64,000 nucleotides of DNA, from NCBI GenBank assembly GCA_936941155.1, contig CAKZJE010000020.1:1-64000 (forward strand), written 5' to 3'. The DNA is from an uncultured Methylomonas sp. Its GTDB lineage: Bacteria; Pseudomonadota; Gammaproteobacteria; Methylococcales; Methylomonadaceae. Below are positions 11,301 through 20,808 of this stretch, one piece after another; positions within the stretch are counted from its first letter, which is position 1; every line of letters begins with the position of its first letter. A program made the position numbers and the translations under genes. The notes under the pieces were generated by a model. That model saw only the letters and a list, made by a program, of their open reading frames with translations. It ran no database searches and was not told the DNA's origin.

Positions 11301-12167
11301 AAAAAAGCGCATTTACTACCCCCGCCTAATTTACGCGGGCGCAAAGCTTTGGTGGTTGATGACGACTTGTTGAATGCCAAACTGATTTGTGTGCTGTTAA
11401 ACAATATGACATTTAAATCGCATTCTGTCACTTCAGGCACAGCGGCAATTAAAGAAGTGGCTGCGGCTGTAGAACAAAACGATCCTTATGATATTGTGTT
11501 GCTCGATTGGCAAATGCCTGAAATGAGCGGAATTCATGTGGCAAAAAATATTGCACAGTTAAATTTGGCACAGCCGCCACATCTTGCGATTGTGAGTGGT
11601 TTTGGACGCGATGAGCTAATTATTGAAGCAAAAGAGGCAGGCATTGAAGAAGTGCTGATTAAACCGATTAGCCCGTCTTTGTTGTTTAGCGCGGTAATTC
11701 ATCTGTTAGGTGGCAATAACATACCGAAAAAAATTGTCGTTAATCCAGCAACATCTCTTGCGACACGACTGGAGACGATTTCTGGCATCCGTATTTTATT
11801 GGTGGAAGATGATGAATTTAATCAAGAAGTAGCGGTGGAGTTGCTAAAAGAAGCAAAAATGCAGGTTGATATAGCGGAAAATGGCGCGATTGCATTGCAG
11901 AAAGTTCAAGAAAATCATTATGATATAGTGTTAATGGATATGCAAATGCCTGTGATGGACGGCGTGACGGCAACGCTTGAAATTCGTAAATTGCCGCAAT
12001 TTGCTAATCTGCCTATTTTAGCAATGACCGCGAATGCAACTCATGCAGATCGCGAGCGGTGTTTGGCGGCGGGAATGAATGATTATTTGAGCAAGCCTAT
12101 TAAAATCCATGACTTGTGGGATAAGTTGTTGTTGTGGGGCAAGCTGAGTATAGAAAAGCAGGGGTAG
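8310..12167 (+). CDS. Hybrid histidine kinase, main part (four PAS, two receivers)
   Basis: 1,285 codons in the frame that continues the 7886 fragment. Order: rest of a periplasmic sensor domain 1-160; membrane segment about 161-183; PAS about 203-325; PAS about 330-455; a short coiled region; PAS about 490-612; PAS about 630-745; HisKA with His776 in '[12 protein letters not shown]'; HATPase with '[14 protein letters not shown]'; receiver 1 with Asp1066 ('[11 protein letters not shown]'); receiver 2 with Asp1210 ('[11 protein letters not shown]'). There is no Hpt domain. The ATG at 8310 lies inside the repeat and has no ribosome binding site, and starting there would remove the first membrane segment, so this piece is probably not made correctly in the present phase. 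Catalytic motifs are intact, which argues for a recent or reversible lesion. Confidence 0.85.
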   Translation: MQYAIAKRQPILSEIHSDETNPFPHVSVVAPLFLNTDKNAKLVAVAFLTVDLQQSFYPILQYWPILTRSGEVFLVRKEGNEILYLNNLRHKLDAALHLRKSLTETQYPAVQVALGKSGLLEGVNYHHIEAVGVGRAVPDTHWFVVAIMDKSEAFDEGLKQMLLTIISIVSSAILLVIAGCLYWMRREKVQYQKIYHTQTKLHESEDRFHVLFEQMPDPVWIIQDQHFIEANAAALTAIGLNSKPELMHIHPSEFSPEYQPDGEKSCLKSNRMMDKLHDQNVHRFEWVHKRQDGAEFPVEVTLANIQWNGKTAIYCLWRDISDRQTMLKALQSSEYRFRALFENSQESLMLSCLAGFLDCNASTLKLFGVASKEEFLKYHPADFSPRYQPDGRESRIAANEYISKALLEGFHQFEWQHCKLNGELFFADVFLSRVDLDGRAILEATVRDISAQKQIEQEILNLNMQLESKVALRTVELSAKTQELAITEERLRYAMEASTDGLWDWNIATGESYCNDRYHKMLGYANTELGSNVTSQFADLLHPDERDEVLAKIFHLVNTVGQYEIVFQMRCKDNSYRWIMSRGRVVEKDKNAIPIRAVGTHLDITERKTYEAMLAQQLKLKLQAEETLRVANAELQAIFNSACFGVALLKERVIFRCNQKLDEIFGYEHGALQGQSTQLWYASHADYENVKTLYYPQVMVGKLVFFEKQLVRKDGSLFWARLSGQLLDLKDRDRGLAVIIEDISVQHEAAETLLKAKEMAEQATRMKSDFLANMSHEIRTPMNAIIGMSHLMLNTELDRRQQNFMRKIEISSQHLLEILNDILDFSKIEAGKFEIEQIEFDLSSLLDSVASLVQEKITAKSLDMLFKVDPAIPNYLIGDAMRLRQILINYANNAIKFTEKGQIEIEVQLKHNHKHHIDLYFAVHDTGIGLTKEQLGLLFQSFQQADNSTTRKYGGTGLGLAISKKLAELMGGKVGVKSEYGKGSTFWFTAQLNKNETKKAHLLPPPNLRGRKALVVDDDLLNAKLICVLLNNMTFKSHSVTSGTAAIKEVAAAVEQNDPYDIVLLDWQMPEMSGIHVAKNIAQLNLAQPPHLAIVSGFGRDELIIEAKEAGIEEVLIKPISPSLLFSAVIHLLGGNNIPKKIVVNPATSLATRLETISGIRILLVEDDEFNQEVAVELLKEAKMQVDIAENGAIALQKVQENHYDIVLMDMQMPVMDGVTATLEIRKLPQFANLPILAMTANATHADRERCLAAGMNDYLSKPIKIHDLWDKLLLWGKLSIEKQG

Positions 12168-12190
12168 CGACGTAAAGCGTTGATATATTT

Positions 12191-12223
12191 AAACCTTCCA
12201 GGTCTCAAAGACCTGGAAGGTTT
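12191..12223. terminator. Family C palindrome, probable terminator
   Basis: Arms AAACCTTCCAGGTC and GACCTGGAAGGTTT around TCAAA, 24 bases after the kinase stop. The opposite gene converges from the other side. Confidence 0.6.
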
Positions 12224-12267
12224 GGATTCAGCGATAAATTGATTCTGTAATTTTTTCCCAATTCTGT

Positions 12268-12308
12268 GAAATTTTTAAAACCGACCGGTCGTCTTAGAAA
12301 ATTTTCGC
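12268..12308. repeat. Dispersed palindrome, family B
   Basis: GAAATTTTTAAAACCGACCG followed by GTCGTCTTAGAAAATTTTC. Same A/T-flanked architecture as 6289. A shortened family A unit follows at 12376-12401 (GTAGATGCGAATT to CACTAC). Confidence 0.7.
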
Positions 12309-12424
12309 GTTTGTAGTTCGTAATATAGCTAAAAGCAGTTTAGCTAAAAATAACTCCCGATTTTTGAATATTGATGTAGATGCGAATTCATTCGCCACTA
12401 CAGAAATGATGATTGCGCAAATCT

Positions 12425-13840
12425 TTAACTCAAACTTTTCCAACCACCGCCCAACGCTTTATACAAACTAATCATATAACTCGTCACCTGCCCCTGACTG
12501 CTCGCATATTGATCTTGAACAGATAACAACGTGCGTTGCGTTTGCTGCACATTCTGAAAATCAATCAAGCCCGACACATATTGATTTTGCGCCAAATCCA
12601 TTGCCCGCTGCGCCGCTTGCAAGGCACGATTTAAATCGTCTAAACGCTGCTGCTCTTGCGCCACACCCACCAGCGCGTTTTCTACATCTTTCAAGGCAGT
12701 TAAAACCGTTGCCTCGTATGTTGCAAGTGCTTGTTCCTGTTTCGCATTTTGCACAGCAATATTTTGTCGAATCGCTCCAGCGTTGAAAATTGGAAAGGTT
12801 AATTTTCCTAACAAACTATCCACCAAACCGGCGGCGGTGAAAAAATTACTCGCTTTTATCGCATCCAAACCAATTGAGCCACTTAAAGCTAATTTGGGAT
12901 ACATCGCCGCTGTCGCCACGCCAATTTGTGCCGTTTGCGCGGCTAATTCGCGCTCCGCTTGGCGAATGTCTGGACGCTGCCGCAATACATCCGCTGGCAC
13001 GCCGACCGCAATTTTCAACGCAGGATTAGGAATCGGCAGCACTTTGTTTAGCTCAGCATTTAAACTGGCTGGCGCAACGCCTAACAACAAAGCTAATTGA
13101 TGTTGATTTTGTGCAATTTGGGTTTTCAAACTGGGAATTTGCGCCCGCAATTGTTCAACGCTGCTTAAGGCTTGTTCGACTTCTAGCTTTGTTCCCAAAC
13201 CCGCCTGCCACCGCCACAGCGTTAAATTATGCAGCTTTTCTTGCGTCTGCATATTGCGCTCCGCCACACTCAGCCGCGCTTGCGAAGTGCGCATTTGCAC
13301 ATAATTTAAGCCGATTTCTGCAACCAAACTCACCATCACATCCTGATAACCGGCTTCTGTCGCTTCCATTGCCGCTTGCGAGCTTTCCACAGAACGGGCA
13401 ATTCTGCCGAAAATATCAATTTCCCATGTCGCATCTAAACCTAAACCATAATGTCCGTTGCGCTGATCGCTTGTGCCGTTATAATTTTCGCCTGTTGAAC
13501 CGCTGGAATTAATCCTTGGGAAAAAATCAGATTTTGCAATGCTACGCTGCGCCCGCGCTTCATTGATTCGCGCTAAGGCTTTTTTCAAATCAAAATTGCC
13601 TTTAATCCCGCGTTCCACTAATTGCGATAACAGTGGGTCATTAAAACTTTTCCACCATGTTGCTAAAACTTCTGGATTCAAAGCTTGTTGATTTTCTGAA
13701 CTATTTTGCCAATGTTGCGGCACAGTGGCAGCGGGTGCAACGTAATCCGTGCCCACGACACAGGCGGAGAGCGATAAGGAGGCGAAAATCAAACCCAGTT
13801 TGGGCGGTAGCGTTTTGTGATTCATCGGATAAGATTTCAT
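12425..13840 (-). CDS. RND efflux outer-membrane factor, NodT family lipoprotein
   Basis: A 471-residue TolC-like outer-membrane channel of the NodT/OprM type. The N-terminus has a lipoprotein signal with lipobox SLSAC at about residue 27. Family marks are 'VGTDYVAPA' after the lipobox, 'LATWWKSFNDPLLSQLVERG', 'DATWEIDIFGR', 'LLGVAPASL' and 'LRQRPDIRQAERELAAQTAQ' at the start of the second repeat. It exports substrates together with a membrane fusion protein and an inner-membrane pump, but neither partner is adjacent, so it is an orphan component. Two ATG codons (13840 and 13825) are possible starts and no strong ribosome binding site separates them. Confidence 0.9.
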   Translation of the reverse strand: MKSYPMNHKTLPPKLGLIFASLSLSACVVGTDYVAPAATVPQHWQNSSENQQALNPEVLATWWKSFNDPLLSQLVERGIKGNFDLKKALARINEARAQRSIAKSDFFPRINSSGSTGENYNGTSDQRNGHYGLGLDATWEIDIFGRIARSVESSQAAMEATEAGYQDVMVSLVAEIGLNYVQMRTSQARLSVAERNMQTQEKLHNLTLWRWQAGLGTKLEVEQALSSVEQLRAQIPSLKTQIAQNQHQLALLLGVAPASLNAELNKVLPIPNPALKIAVGVPADVLRQRPDIRQAERELAAQTAQIGVATAAMYPKLALSGSIGLDAIKASNFFTAAGLVDSLLGKLTFPIFNAGAIRQNIAVQNAKQEQALATYEATVLTALKDVENALVGVAQEQQRLDDLNRALQAAQRAMDLAQNQYVSGLIDFQNVQQTQRTLLSVQDQYASSQGQVTSYMISLYKALGGGWKSLS

Positions 13841-13902
13841 GCGGGAGTGTTTTTGGGAGGTGTAGCGACTTTGGAAAAAACAATGTGATTAATATGCACT
13901 CA

Positions 13903-14020
13903 TTGTCTGAATCAAGATTGACAAGATTTTAGGATTAACTTGATTAGCAATACGAATAACGATTCGGCATAAAGCATCATCCGGTTAATCTTTGAATCCT
14001 GAAAATCCTGATTCTGACAA
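13903..14020. repeat. Long palindromic repeat, family G
   Basis: About 118 bases whose ends are inverted copies: TTGTCTGAATCAAGATT at the left and AATCCTGATTCTGACAA at the right, with internal 'GGATT' and 'AATCC' motifs. Relatives at 59325-59417 and 60275-60377 share both ends, while the middles differ. Confidence 0.65.
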
Positions 14021-14028
14021 CAAACTAA

Positions 14029-14439
14029 TTAATCGACAAACGTTTCAATCGCTTCAATCACTTCAATGGCATTGCCATCGGGGTCGCGGAAAAAAATCGC
14101 ACGTCGTCCTGATTTGCTGCGGGTGTAAGTTACACCATGATGTTCTAACCGTTCAATTAACGGCTCAAGGTCGGCAATTCGCACCGCAACATGCCTGTCA
14201 ACTCCGCCGTGTTCGGGGCGATTGTCTACGGGGTCTGGATTTGGCAAACATAAACAATGTAGCGTTTGCCCACTGTTGCCTCCAATTTTAAACCACGCGC
14301 CATCAAACGGCAGTGGTGGGCGACCAGGAGCTATTTCTAAGCCCATCACTTCTAAAAAGAAAAATTTGGATTTGTTAATATCGGAAGAAATCACACTGTG
14401 GTGGTCTATTCCTAAAAAGTTGGTTTCGCTAAGCGACAT
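14029..14439 (-). CDS. VOC (glyoxalase/dioxygenase) family protein
   Basis: About 136 residues and a single vicinal-oxygen-chelate domain. Likely metal ligands are His in 'GIDHHSV' at the N-terminus, His in the central 'GVDRHVAVRI', and Glu in 'DPDGNAIEVIE' at the C-terminus. The last motif is typical of the family. The start (MSLSE) is chosen because GAGGAAA lies just upstream; earlier in-frame codons lack this. It follows dhaL by about 40 bases on the same strand and may be co-transcribed. The substrate is unknown; a ring-cleaving dioxygenase, glyoxalase or resistance role is possible. Confidence 0.82.
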   Translation of the reverse strand: MSLSETNFLGIDHHSVISSDINKSKFFFLEVMGLEIAPGRPPLPFDGAWFKIGGNSGQTLHCLCLPNPDPVDNRPEHGGVDRHVAVRIADLEPLIERLEHHGVTYTRSKSGRRAIFFRDPDGNAIEVIEAIETFVD

Positions 14440-14478
14440 CGTATTTCCTCGGTGGGTTGTTGCGCTCAATTAGCGCGA

Positions 14479-15123
14479 TTATTCGGTTTTTAATTGTTCT
14501 GCTAACAATGCAACGATAGTGCAAATCATCAATTGGGCAGTTTTCGCGCCAGCATCAATACAGCCGCGACTGCGCTCTTCTAAGAAAGAAGCGCGTCCTT
14601 TGGTGGCTAACATATCGCGCGTGGATTCCATGCCCGCAATCGCAACATCGGGAAGTGTTTGAAAAACTTCAGAAAGTGGCACTGCATCAGCGGCGGCTTG
14701 CGTTAAAGCATTGGCAACGGGAATCAAAACATCCAGCATGGTTTTTTCACCTGCGTCAGATTTTCCGCGTTGTTTTACCGATTCCACACCTTGCCCAAAT
14801 GCGGTAGCAAAAACTGAAAAATCAACTGTTTTTTCGCGTGCGGCTTTGCTCATGCTGACAAACAATGTGCCATAAAGCGATCCTGACGCGCCGCCTACGG
14901 TTGACATCACTGTCATGCCGATTTTTTGCCATGCCGCTGCCCAGTCTAATTCGGTTAATTGTGCTGCTTGTGCGTTGAGAGCTTGTAAACCACGCTGCAT
15001 ATTAATCACATGGTCGCCGTCTCCAATCGCTTGATCGAGCAATGTGACTTCTTCTGCATTGTTATCAATCACTTGTGAAATAGCAGAAATCAATTCAGGT
15101 AATAAGGATGGCGTGAGTTGCAT
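14479..15123 (-). CDS. dhaL: Dihydroxyacetone kinase ADP-binding subunit DhaL
   Basis: A 214-residue DhaL-type protein. Key features are 'LLDQAIGDGDHVINMQRG', with the aspartates that bind the Mg-nucleotide, 'TVGGASGSLYGTLF', and 'GKSDAGEKTMLDVL'. In the PTS-dependent system DhaL holds ADP/ATP and phosphorylates substrate bound to DhaK, with DhaM as phosphodonor. Neither DhaK nor DhaM is present in this window, so its partner is encoded elsewhere or the protein has another role. A GGAG lies 7-8 bases before the start. The final bases lie 39 upstream of the VOC gene. Confidence 0.88.
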   Translation of the reverse strand: MQLTPSLLPELISAISQVIDNNAEEVTLLDQAIGDGDHVINMQRGLQALNAQAAQLTELDWAAAWQKIGMTVMSTVGGASGSLYGTLFVSMSKAAREKTVDFSVFATAFGQGVESVKQRGKSDAGEKTMLDVLIPVANALTQAAADAVPLSEVFQTLPDVAIAGMESTRDMLATKGRASFLEERSRGCIDAGAKTAQLMICTIVALLAEQLKTE

Positions 15124-15173
15124 TATTGTCTCCAGAAAAAAAGTTTAGAAAGCTTAAGCGGCAACGCGGTTTG

Positions 15174-16856
15174 TTATGAATAAGAAACTTTCCACGTTTC
15201 TACCGCTTGTTGTGAAAGCCACGCTTGATAATCGTTTAAATTCCGCAAATTCCATTCATCATACGAAGCCACTTTTTGCGCTAATGGATAATGTGCTGCT
15301 AAATACGCGATTTTTTTATCTTCAAAATTGGCTCTACTCAATTCATCTTTTTCAAGCAACACCACATTCCCTAAACGATCTTGGATGTCATTTACACCAG
15401 CCCCAAAATAGCTATCCCAATCACCTTCAGGATTATAAGGGCAAACATGTTCGAGAGTGGTTTTGTTAGCATCGGTGTTATGTCCCAAATAAGTTTCTAT
15501 TTCTGCCAGCAAAAAGCGAATTTTTTTGGCAGAGCGTCTACTGGGCATTTTATGAAATTCAAAAGCATTGAAAAATGATTCGTCACTGGGATAGAGTTTT
15601 TTGAAAACTTCACTGTTTTTAATATGGCTGGCGCGTTTAAATTCTTGGTTATGAATTTTTATGGCTAATTGATTGTAGGCGGACTCTTGCTCATTTGGCG
15701 ATTCATGGCAAATCACATTGTATCTAATCGCCAAAATATAAATATAGCGACAAAGCGTGACAAACTCTTCGGGTGAAAATTGATAAAACGCCGCCATTAA
15801 AATAGTGAATGGTTGTTTTATATTAAACAGCTCAAAGCCTTCCAAATATTTTTTCACTCCTCTATAAACAACATCTTGATGCCCCCACCATTCATCCTGT
15901 GGGTTTAGAAGTGAGGCATAAACAGGCGCGTATCGGCTTAAAGAGTGTAGATATTGATAGGCTTTTTCGGGGGTATTAGCGATTTTCCGCACCGATGAAA
16001 ACAACTCTTTTTTAGTGACTAACGTGGTTTGAAAATTGTGATGATAGCGGATAAAGTCCGTAAAGTTACTCTCCCCTAATTGAGAAACAATTTCAGACCA
16101 GCTTTCATCCAGTTCGTTTAACTGATCTTCTGAAACATCATTATTTTTTGTGACTACTGAAAAGATATAGTTTTTCAGTAAATCAGGTGTGGAAAGTTGT
16201 ACGCCTCGTGCATTTAACGTTTCAAAAACCTTGTAAGCGTTTAAATCATCCTGAACCACAATTTTGGTGAAAATCATCCCTGAAGAAACACGTTCAATAA
16301 ACTCGGCTATTTCCTCTCCATTATTCCCAAATTGTTTAGCGGCAAAAAACTTAAAACAATCATTAATTTGTTTATTCGTTTTAGTTTGCCCTCGTTTATT
16401 AGGAGGCTCTAACGTTGAACAAATAGTTTTAAAGTTGGAGCTGTTATTTCTATTCAATGAAAGTTTACTATCTACTTTTAATGAAATAGGGTTTTTAGAA
16501 CCAATATAACGTTCTATAAAAACGCGCAACCGCTCTTTATTTTCATCAGGTTCTTCTGCCTTATTAATAAGCAGTTGAATCTTTTTCATTGCCGCAAGTA
16601 TTACAAGAGAAAGTGTAATTAATCTTTGCTGTCCATCAATCACTTCAAAGTCATGCTGGCTTTTGCGTTGCAGAACAATATAGCCCATGTAGTGATATTG
16701 TTCTTCATTAATGGTTTCAATATCAGACCACAAGTCTTCCCACTGCTCTCTATCCCAAGCATAATCGCGTTGAAATCTAGGAACTTGGTATTTCACACCA
16801 TTGCCAATCAGTTCTTGAAAAGTTTGGTTAGTGGGTTCCATTAACATGAATGCCAT
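15174..16856 (-). CDS. DUF262/DUF1524 (GmrSD-like) nuclease
   Basis: 560 residues joining an N-terminal DUF262 domain (ParB-like NTPase fold; 'YQVPRFQRDYAW', 'DFEVIDGQQRLITL') to a C-terminal DUF1524 HNH-type nuclease domain ('TTLEHVCPYNPEGDW', then 'DRLGNVVLLEKDELSRANF'). Characterised relatives with this layout are type IV modification-dependent restriction enzymes (GmrSD) and BrxU-type proteins that cut modified phage DNA. Both motif sets look intact. The start follows GAGGAAGG. It lies between dhaL and sucD, two metabolic genes, with no other defence gene directly beside it, so it looks like a single-gene insertion. Phage defence is an inference from the family. Confidence 0.85.
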   Translation of the reverse strand: MAFMLMEPTNQTFQELIGNGVKYQVPRFQRDYAWDREQWEDLWSDIETINEEQYHYMGYIVLQRKSQHDFEVIDGQQRLITLSLVILAAMKKIQLLINKAEEPDENKERLRVFIERYIGSKNPISLKVDSKLSLNRNNSSNFKTICSTLEPPNKRGQTKTNKQINDCFKFFAAKQFGNNGEEIAEFIERVSSGMIFTKIVVQDDLNAYKVFETLNARGVQLSTPDLLKNYIFSVVTKNNDVSEDQLNELDESWSEIVSQLGESNFTDFIRYHHNFQTTLVTKKELFSSVRKIANTPEKAYQYLHSLSRYAPVYASLLNPQDEWWGHQDVVYRGVKKYLEGFELFNIKQPFTILMAAFYQFSPEEFVTLCRYIYILAIRYNVICHESPNEQESAYNQLAIKIHNQEFKRASHIKNSEVFKKLYPSDESFFNAFEFHKMPSRRSAKKIRFLLAEIETYLGHNTDANKTTLEHVCPYNPEGDWDSYFGAGVNDIQDRLGNVVLLEKDELSRANFEDKKIAYLAAHYPLAQKVASYDEWNLRNLNDYQAWLSQQAVETWKVSYS

Positions 16857-16892
16857 TGATGCCTTCCTCGTTTTAAATAACGTTCAGAGCAA

Positions 16893-17759
16893 TTAAAAAC
16901 ACGCCTTCATCGCCACACCAATCAAAGTTGGTGAATTCACCACATTCACACCTGCCGCTTGCAACGCTGCCACTTTCCCCGCCGCCGTACCTTTGCCACC
17001 GGTAACAATCGCCCCCGCATGACCCATCCGTTTACCGCTCGGCGCGGTATGTCCGGCAATATAAGACACCACAGGTTTAGTCACATGCGCTTTAATATAG
17101 TCCGCCGCCTCTTCCTCTTCACTGCCACCAATTTCACCGACCATCACAATGCCTTTCGTTTCATCATCTGCTTGCAAACGACGCAACACATCGGTAAACG
17201 TCATGCCATGAATGGGATCACCGCCAATTCCCACGCAAGTGCTTTGCCCCAAACCTTGCGCAGTGGTTTGCGCCACCGCTTCATAGGTTAAAGTTCCTGA
17301 ACGCGAGACTATGCCAATCGAGCCTTTTTGATGAATATAGCCGGGCATAATGCCGATTTTGCATTCTTCCGGCGTGATAATGCCCGGACAATTTGGGCCA
17401 ATCAATAGCGCGTCCGAACCTTGCATCATGGCTTTCACCCGCAACATTTGCAAAACAGGAATCCCTTCGGTAATGCAGACAATCAACTTAATGCCCGCAT
17501 CCACCGCTTCCAAAATCGCATCTGCGGCATAAAATGGCGGCACATAAATCATGGTTGCTGTTGCGCCGGTTTCTTTCACGGCATCTAACACGGTATTAAA
17601 CACTGGCAAACCACAATGGACTTGCCCGCCGCGTTGCGGAGTCACGCCACCGACTAATTGTGTGCCATAAGCCAACGCTTGCTCAGAATGAAATGTGCCT
17701 TGTTTGCCAGTGAAACCTTGGCAAATCACCTTGGTGTCTTTGTTGATTAAAATACTCAT
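16893..17759 (-). CDS. sucD: Succinyl-CoA synthetase alpha subunit
   Basis: A 288-residue alpha subunit of succinate-CoA ligase of the TCA cycle. It binds CoA at the N-terminus ('[20 protein letters not shown]'), has the '[10 protein letters not shown]' region, and carries the phosphohistidine motif '[18 protein letters not shown]' near residue 245. The first base of its start codon overlaps the sucC stop (ATGA), showing translational coupling. A malate-CoA ligase (MtkB) has the same fold, but the length and flanking genes favour SucD. Confidence 0.95.
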   Translation of the reverse strand: MSILINKDTKVICQGFTGKQGTFHSEQALAYGTQLVGGVTPQRGGQVHCGLPVFNTVLDAVKETGATATMIYVPPFYAADAILEAVDAGIKLIVCITEGIPVLQMLRVKAMMQGSDALLIGPNCPGIITPEECKIGIMPGYIHQKGSIGIVSRSGTLTYEAVAQTTAQGLGQSTCVGIGGDPIHGMTFTDVLRRLQADDETKGIVMVGEIGGSEEEEAADYIKAHVTKPVVSYIAGHTAPSGKRMGHAGAIVTGGKGTAAGKVAALQAAGVNVVNSPTLIGVAMKACF

Positions 17760-18925
17760 GCTGCTTGCTCCGCTAATTTCACGACCTGCGCCGCTGCTGA
17801 GGCTAAATCATCTGCGGCAACAATCGCCATGCCTGATTGCCGTAATAAATCCCGTCCTGCCTGTGCATTTGTGCCTTCTAAACGCACCACTACCGGCACA
17901 GTGACATGCACTTGTTCCACAGCTGCCAAAATTCCCTGCGCAATCACATCACATTTCACAATCCCGCCGAAAATATTCACCAACACCGCTTTCACTTTGT
18001 GATCAGCTAAAATCAACTTAAACGCTGCGGTGACTTTTTCCACATTCGTACCGCCGCCCACATCCAAAAAGTTTGCAGGCGTGCCGCCGTTGAGTTTAAT
18101 CAAATCCATCGTTGCCATTGCCAAACCCGCGCCATTCACCATGCAGGCGATATTGCCGTCCAACGTGATATAGTTCAAATCAAACTTTTTCGCCGCGTTT
18201 TCTTTGGCATCTTCTTGGCTTTCATCTCTAAAAGCCAAAATATCAGGATGAAGAGTGACTGCATTGTCATCAAAGTTAATTTTTGCATCCAAAGCGATTA
18301 ATTCACCGGATTGCGTTTCAATCAACGGATTAATTTCAATTTGACTGGCATCTTTGCTTAAAAAAAGTTGATACAAACCGTGCATGATTTTTTCTAACAC
18401 TTTGAATTGTTCAGGTTGTAAACCTAAAGCAAAACCTACTTCGCGGCAATGATAGCCTTGCAAACCAGCGGCAGGATGCACGGTGACACTGACAATTTTT
18501 TCCGGTGCAGTTTTTGCCACTTCTTCAATATCCATACCGCCCGCTTGTGAGGCGATAAAAATTAAGCGTTCTGTCGCGCGGTCAACTAATAAACTTAAAT
18601 AAAATTCACGTTTAATTGCAGAAGGTTTTTCCACCCAAACTGAATTTATCGGCAAGCCTTCGCTGCCAGTTTGTTGCGTCACTAAATGCGTGTTTAACAA
18701 TTTTTCAGTAAATTCTGCAACGTCCACAACGGAATTTAATAATTTCACACCACCCACTTTACCGCGTCCACCTGCATGAACTTGGGCTTTCACCACCCAC
18801 GCTTGACCACCCAAAAATTCTGTTGCCGCGATTGCCTGTGCTGTTGATTCGGCAATGCGTCCTTCAGGAACAGGAATCCCCACCGCCTGAAATAATTGTT
18901 TTGCCTGATATTCGTGAATGTTCAT
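17756..18925 (-). CDS. sucC: Succinyl-CoA synthetase beta subunit
   Basis: 389 residues, ADP/GDP-forming beta subunit with an ATP-grasp domain at the N-terminus ('[20 protein letters not shown]', '[18 protein letters not shown]') and the CoA-ligase domain with '[18 protein letters not shown]' and '[11 protein letters not shown]...LDVGGG'. Together with SucD it converts succinyl-CoA to succinate with nucleotide phosphorylation. It stands alone with sucD; sucAB and the succinate dehydrogenase genes are not nearby. The ATG is preceded by a weak GGAA. Confidence 0.95.
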   Translation of the reverse strand: MNIHEYQAKQLFQAVGIPVPEGRIAESTAQAIAATEFLGGQAWVVKAQVHAGGRGKVGGVKLLNSVVDVAEFTEKLLNTHLVTQQTGSEGLPINSVWVEKPSAIKREFYLSLLVDRATERLIFIASQAGGMDIEEVAKTAPEKIVSVTVHPAAGLQGYHCREVGFALGLQPEQFKVLEKIMHGLYQLFLSKDASQIEINPLIETQSGELIALDAKINFDDNAVTLHPDILAFRDESQEDAKENAAKKFDLNYITLDGNIACMVNGAGLAMATMDLIKLNGGTPANFLDVGGGTNVEKVTAAFKLILADHKVKAVLVNIFGGIVKCDVIAQGILAAVEQVHVTVPVVVRLEGTNAQAGRDLLRQSGMAIVAADDLASAAAQVVKLAEQAA

Positions 18926-19179
18926 CTAAGTTCCGTGTGTAAAGTTTTAAATTTTTTATAATTGCAACAAAGTTTGCTTAGCTTAAGGGGTAAATTCAAG
19001 TCATAAAATGTCTAAAAAAGATGTTTATGAGTTGTGTCATACTAATGCTAACACATTCTATGAACAAGCTATGTAGCGTGAACGGTAGGTTTTTTTAAAA
19101 TCTACATCTTGCCTCAGGATAAAAATTAAATTTCATTTTATAATCTCCCCTACGCCAAAAACTATTTTACTCTTGCCCT
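18926..19179. other. Divergent intergenic region sucC / pilS
   Basis: About 250 AT-rich bases that must hold promoters for both sucCD and pilSR. No repeat family member and no convincing operator could be identified by eye. Confidence 0.4.
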
Positions 19180-20808
19180 ATGCCACCTAATCAACCTGAT
19201 ACTATTTATCCTTGTCCGTTTTCTAAAAACTATGGCATTCCAAGTAACCAAGCTTGGTTGCTTTTGAAAGTTTTTTTTCTTTATCGCTTTGTTTTAGCAA
19301 GTCTTTTTGTGATTTTGCTGTATAGTCGCTTTTCGTTTACCATCATAGAACACCACTCGATACAGCTCTATGCTATGACCAGCAAAACATATCTGGTGTT
19401 TGCAATTATTTCGGGATTTTGTTCGTTTTGGCGCAGAATTAGCTATCCGTTACAGGCGCAAAGTGTCATTTTTATCGACACCGTTGCAGTCACTTTGTTG
19501 ATGCACGCTTGTGGCGGCATTGAAAGCGGTATGGGGATTTTGTTAGCCGCCTCAATCGCCTCATCGGGGTTATTGATAGGCGGACGCTGTTCAATGGTGT
19601 TTGCAGCTCTTGCCAGCATTGCTATTTTAGCGGAACAAGCTTATAGCATCAGCACAAACAGCAGCTCTATTACGTCTTACCCCAGTGTAGGGATGTTAGG
19701 TGCGTCTTTTTTCACCATTGCTTTGTTGTCTTATATTTTGGCAAAACGCTCAGAAGAATCAGACTTATTAACAACGCAACAAAAGCAGACTATTTCCACG
19801 CTAGAAGCTCTCAATCAATACATTATTCAACATTTGCAATCAGGGATTCTTATCACTAATAAACAACAGCAAGTTTATATGGCTAACGAGGCTGCATTAG
19901 AATTGCTAGAGCAAGCTTCCTTACCGAATCAACTTATTGAGGTTTCTGAGGAACTTAGCAAATTATTTTTACTCTGGTTGGAAAAGCAACCGCAAGAATT
20001 TATGACCTTGCAATCACCAGGCAAAACCAACCTAGAATTACGTTTTACCTTGCTACCGACTCAACATGAAACGTTTTATATGCTGGTTTTAGAAGATAGT
20101 GCATTACATAATCAACGTTTGCAGCAAGGCGTTCTTGCCTCGTTAGGTCGTTTAACCGCGAGTATTGCTCATGAAATTCGCAATCCTCTCAGTGCAGTCA
20201 GCCACGCAGGACAGCTGCTATCGGAAAGCCCTAACCTGAGCACACAAGATCTGCGTTTAACGGAAATCATTCAAAAGCATTGCAGCCGAATGAATAAAAT
20301 TATCAACGACATCCTACAATCCTCGAAACGGCAACCGTCGAATCGAGAAAAAATTTTTTTAGATCAATGGCTACCGGATTATCTGGAGGCTTTTATTGTT
20401 GAACAAGGTTTAGATAAAAACGATTTTGAACTGTCTTTTAATGATACCTTGCTTTATGCTTTAATAGACCCCGGACACTTAAAGCAAATTCTGGATAACT
20501 TGTGTTTAAATGCTTTAAAGTATGGCGCAGTTGATAAAGGCAGGATTTTGTTGCAGATTAGTCGTAATCACTCTAACCCTTGTATTGCAGTGCTAGATCA
20601 TGGTGATAAGCTAAGTGCTGAAACTCTCAAACATTTATTTGAGCCTTTTTTTACAACCTCCAGTAGTGGCACCGGTTTAGGACTTTATATTTCACGCGAG
20701 CTGGCTGAACTGAATCAAGCTAAATTAAGCTATGAATTCACACCTACAGAACAAAGCTGCTTTAAACTGAGCTTATCTAACGCAGAACAAACTAAAATTG
20801 AGCTATGA
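19180..20808 (+). CDS. pilS: Two-component sensor kinase PilS
   Basis: 542 residues. The N-terminal third has about six membrane segments (about residues 28-190), as in Pseudomonas PilS. A PAS-like region follows ('TLEALNQYIIQHLQSGILI'), then HisKA with His331 in 'SIAHEIRNPLSAVSHAG', and an HATPase domain ending in '[19 protein letters not shown]'. PilS controls PilR phosphorylation and so sigma-54-dependent pilin transcription. The stop overlaps the pilR start (ATGA). No pilA lies in this window. Confidence 0.88.
   Translation: MPPNQPDTIYPCPFSKNYGIPSNQAWLLLKVFFLYRFVLASLFVILLYSRFSFTIIEHHSIQLYAMTSKTYLVFAIISGFCSFWRRISYPLQAQSVIFIDTVAVTLLMHACGGIESGMGILLAASIASSGLLIGGRCSMVFAALASIAILAEQAYSISTNSSSITSYPSVGMLGASFFTIALLSYILAKRSEESDLLTTQQKQTISTLEALNQYIIQHLQSGILITNKQQQVYMANEAALELLEQASLPNQLIEVSEELSKLFLLWLEKQPQEFMTLQSPGKTNLELRFTLLPTQHETFYMLVLEDSALHNQRLQQGVLASLGRLTASIAHEIRNPLSAVSHAGQLLSESPNLSTQDLRLTEIIQKHCSRMNKIINDILQSSKRQPSNREKIFLDQWLPDYLEAFIVEQGLDKNDFELSFNDTLLYALIDPGHLKQILDNLCLNALKYGAVDKGRILLQISRNHSNPCIAVLDHGDKLSAETLKHLFEPFFTTSSSGTGLGLYISRELAELNQAKLSYEFTPTEQSCFKLSLSNAEQTKIEL

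Noticed and set aside
13111-13512. Plus-strand frames inside the outer-membrane factor gene
   Set aside because: Pure shadow of the NodT-family gene, no ribosome binding site or recognisable domain.
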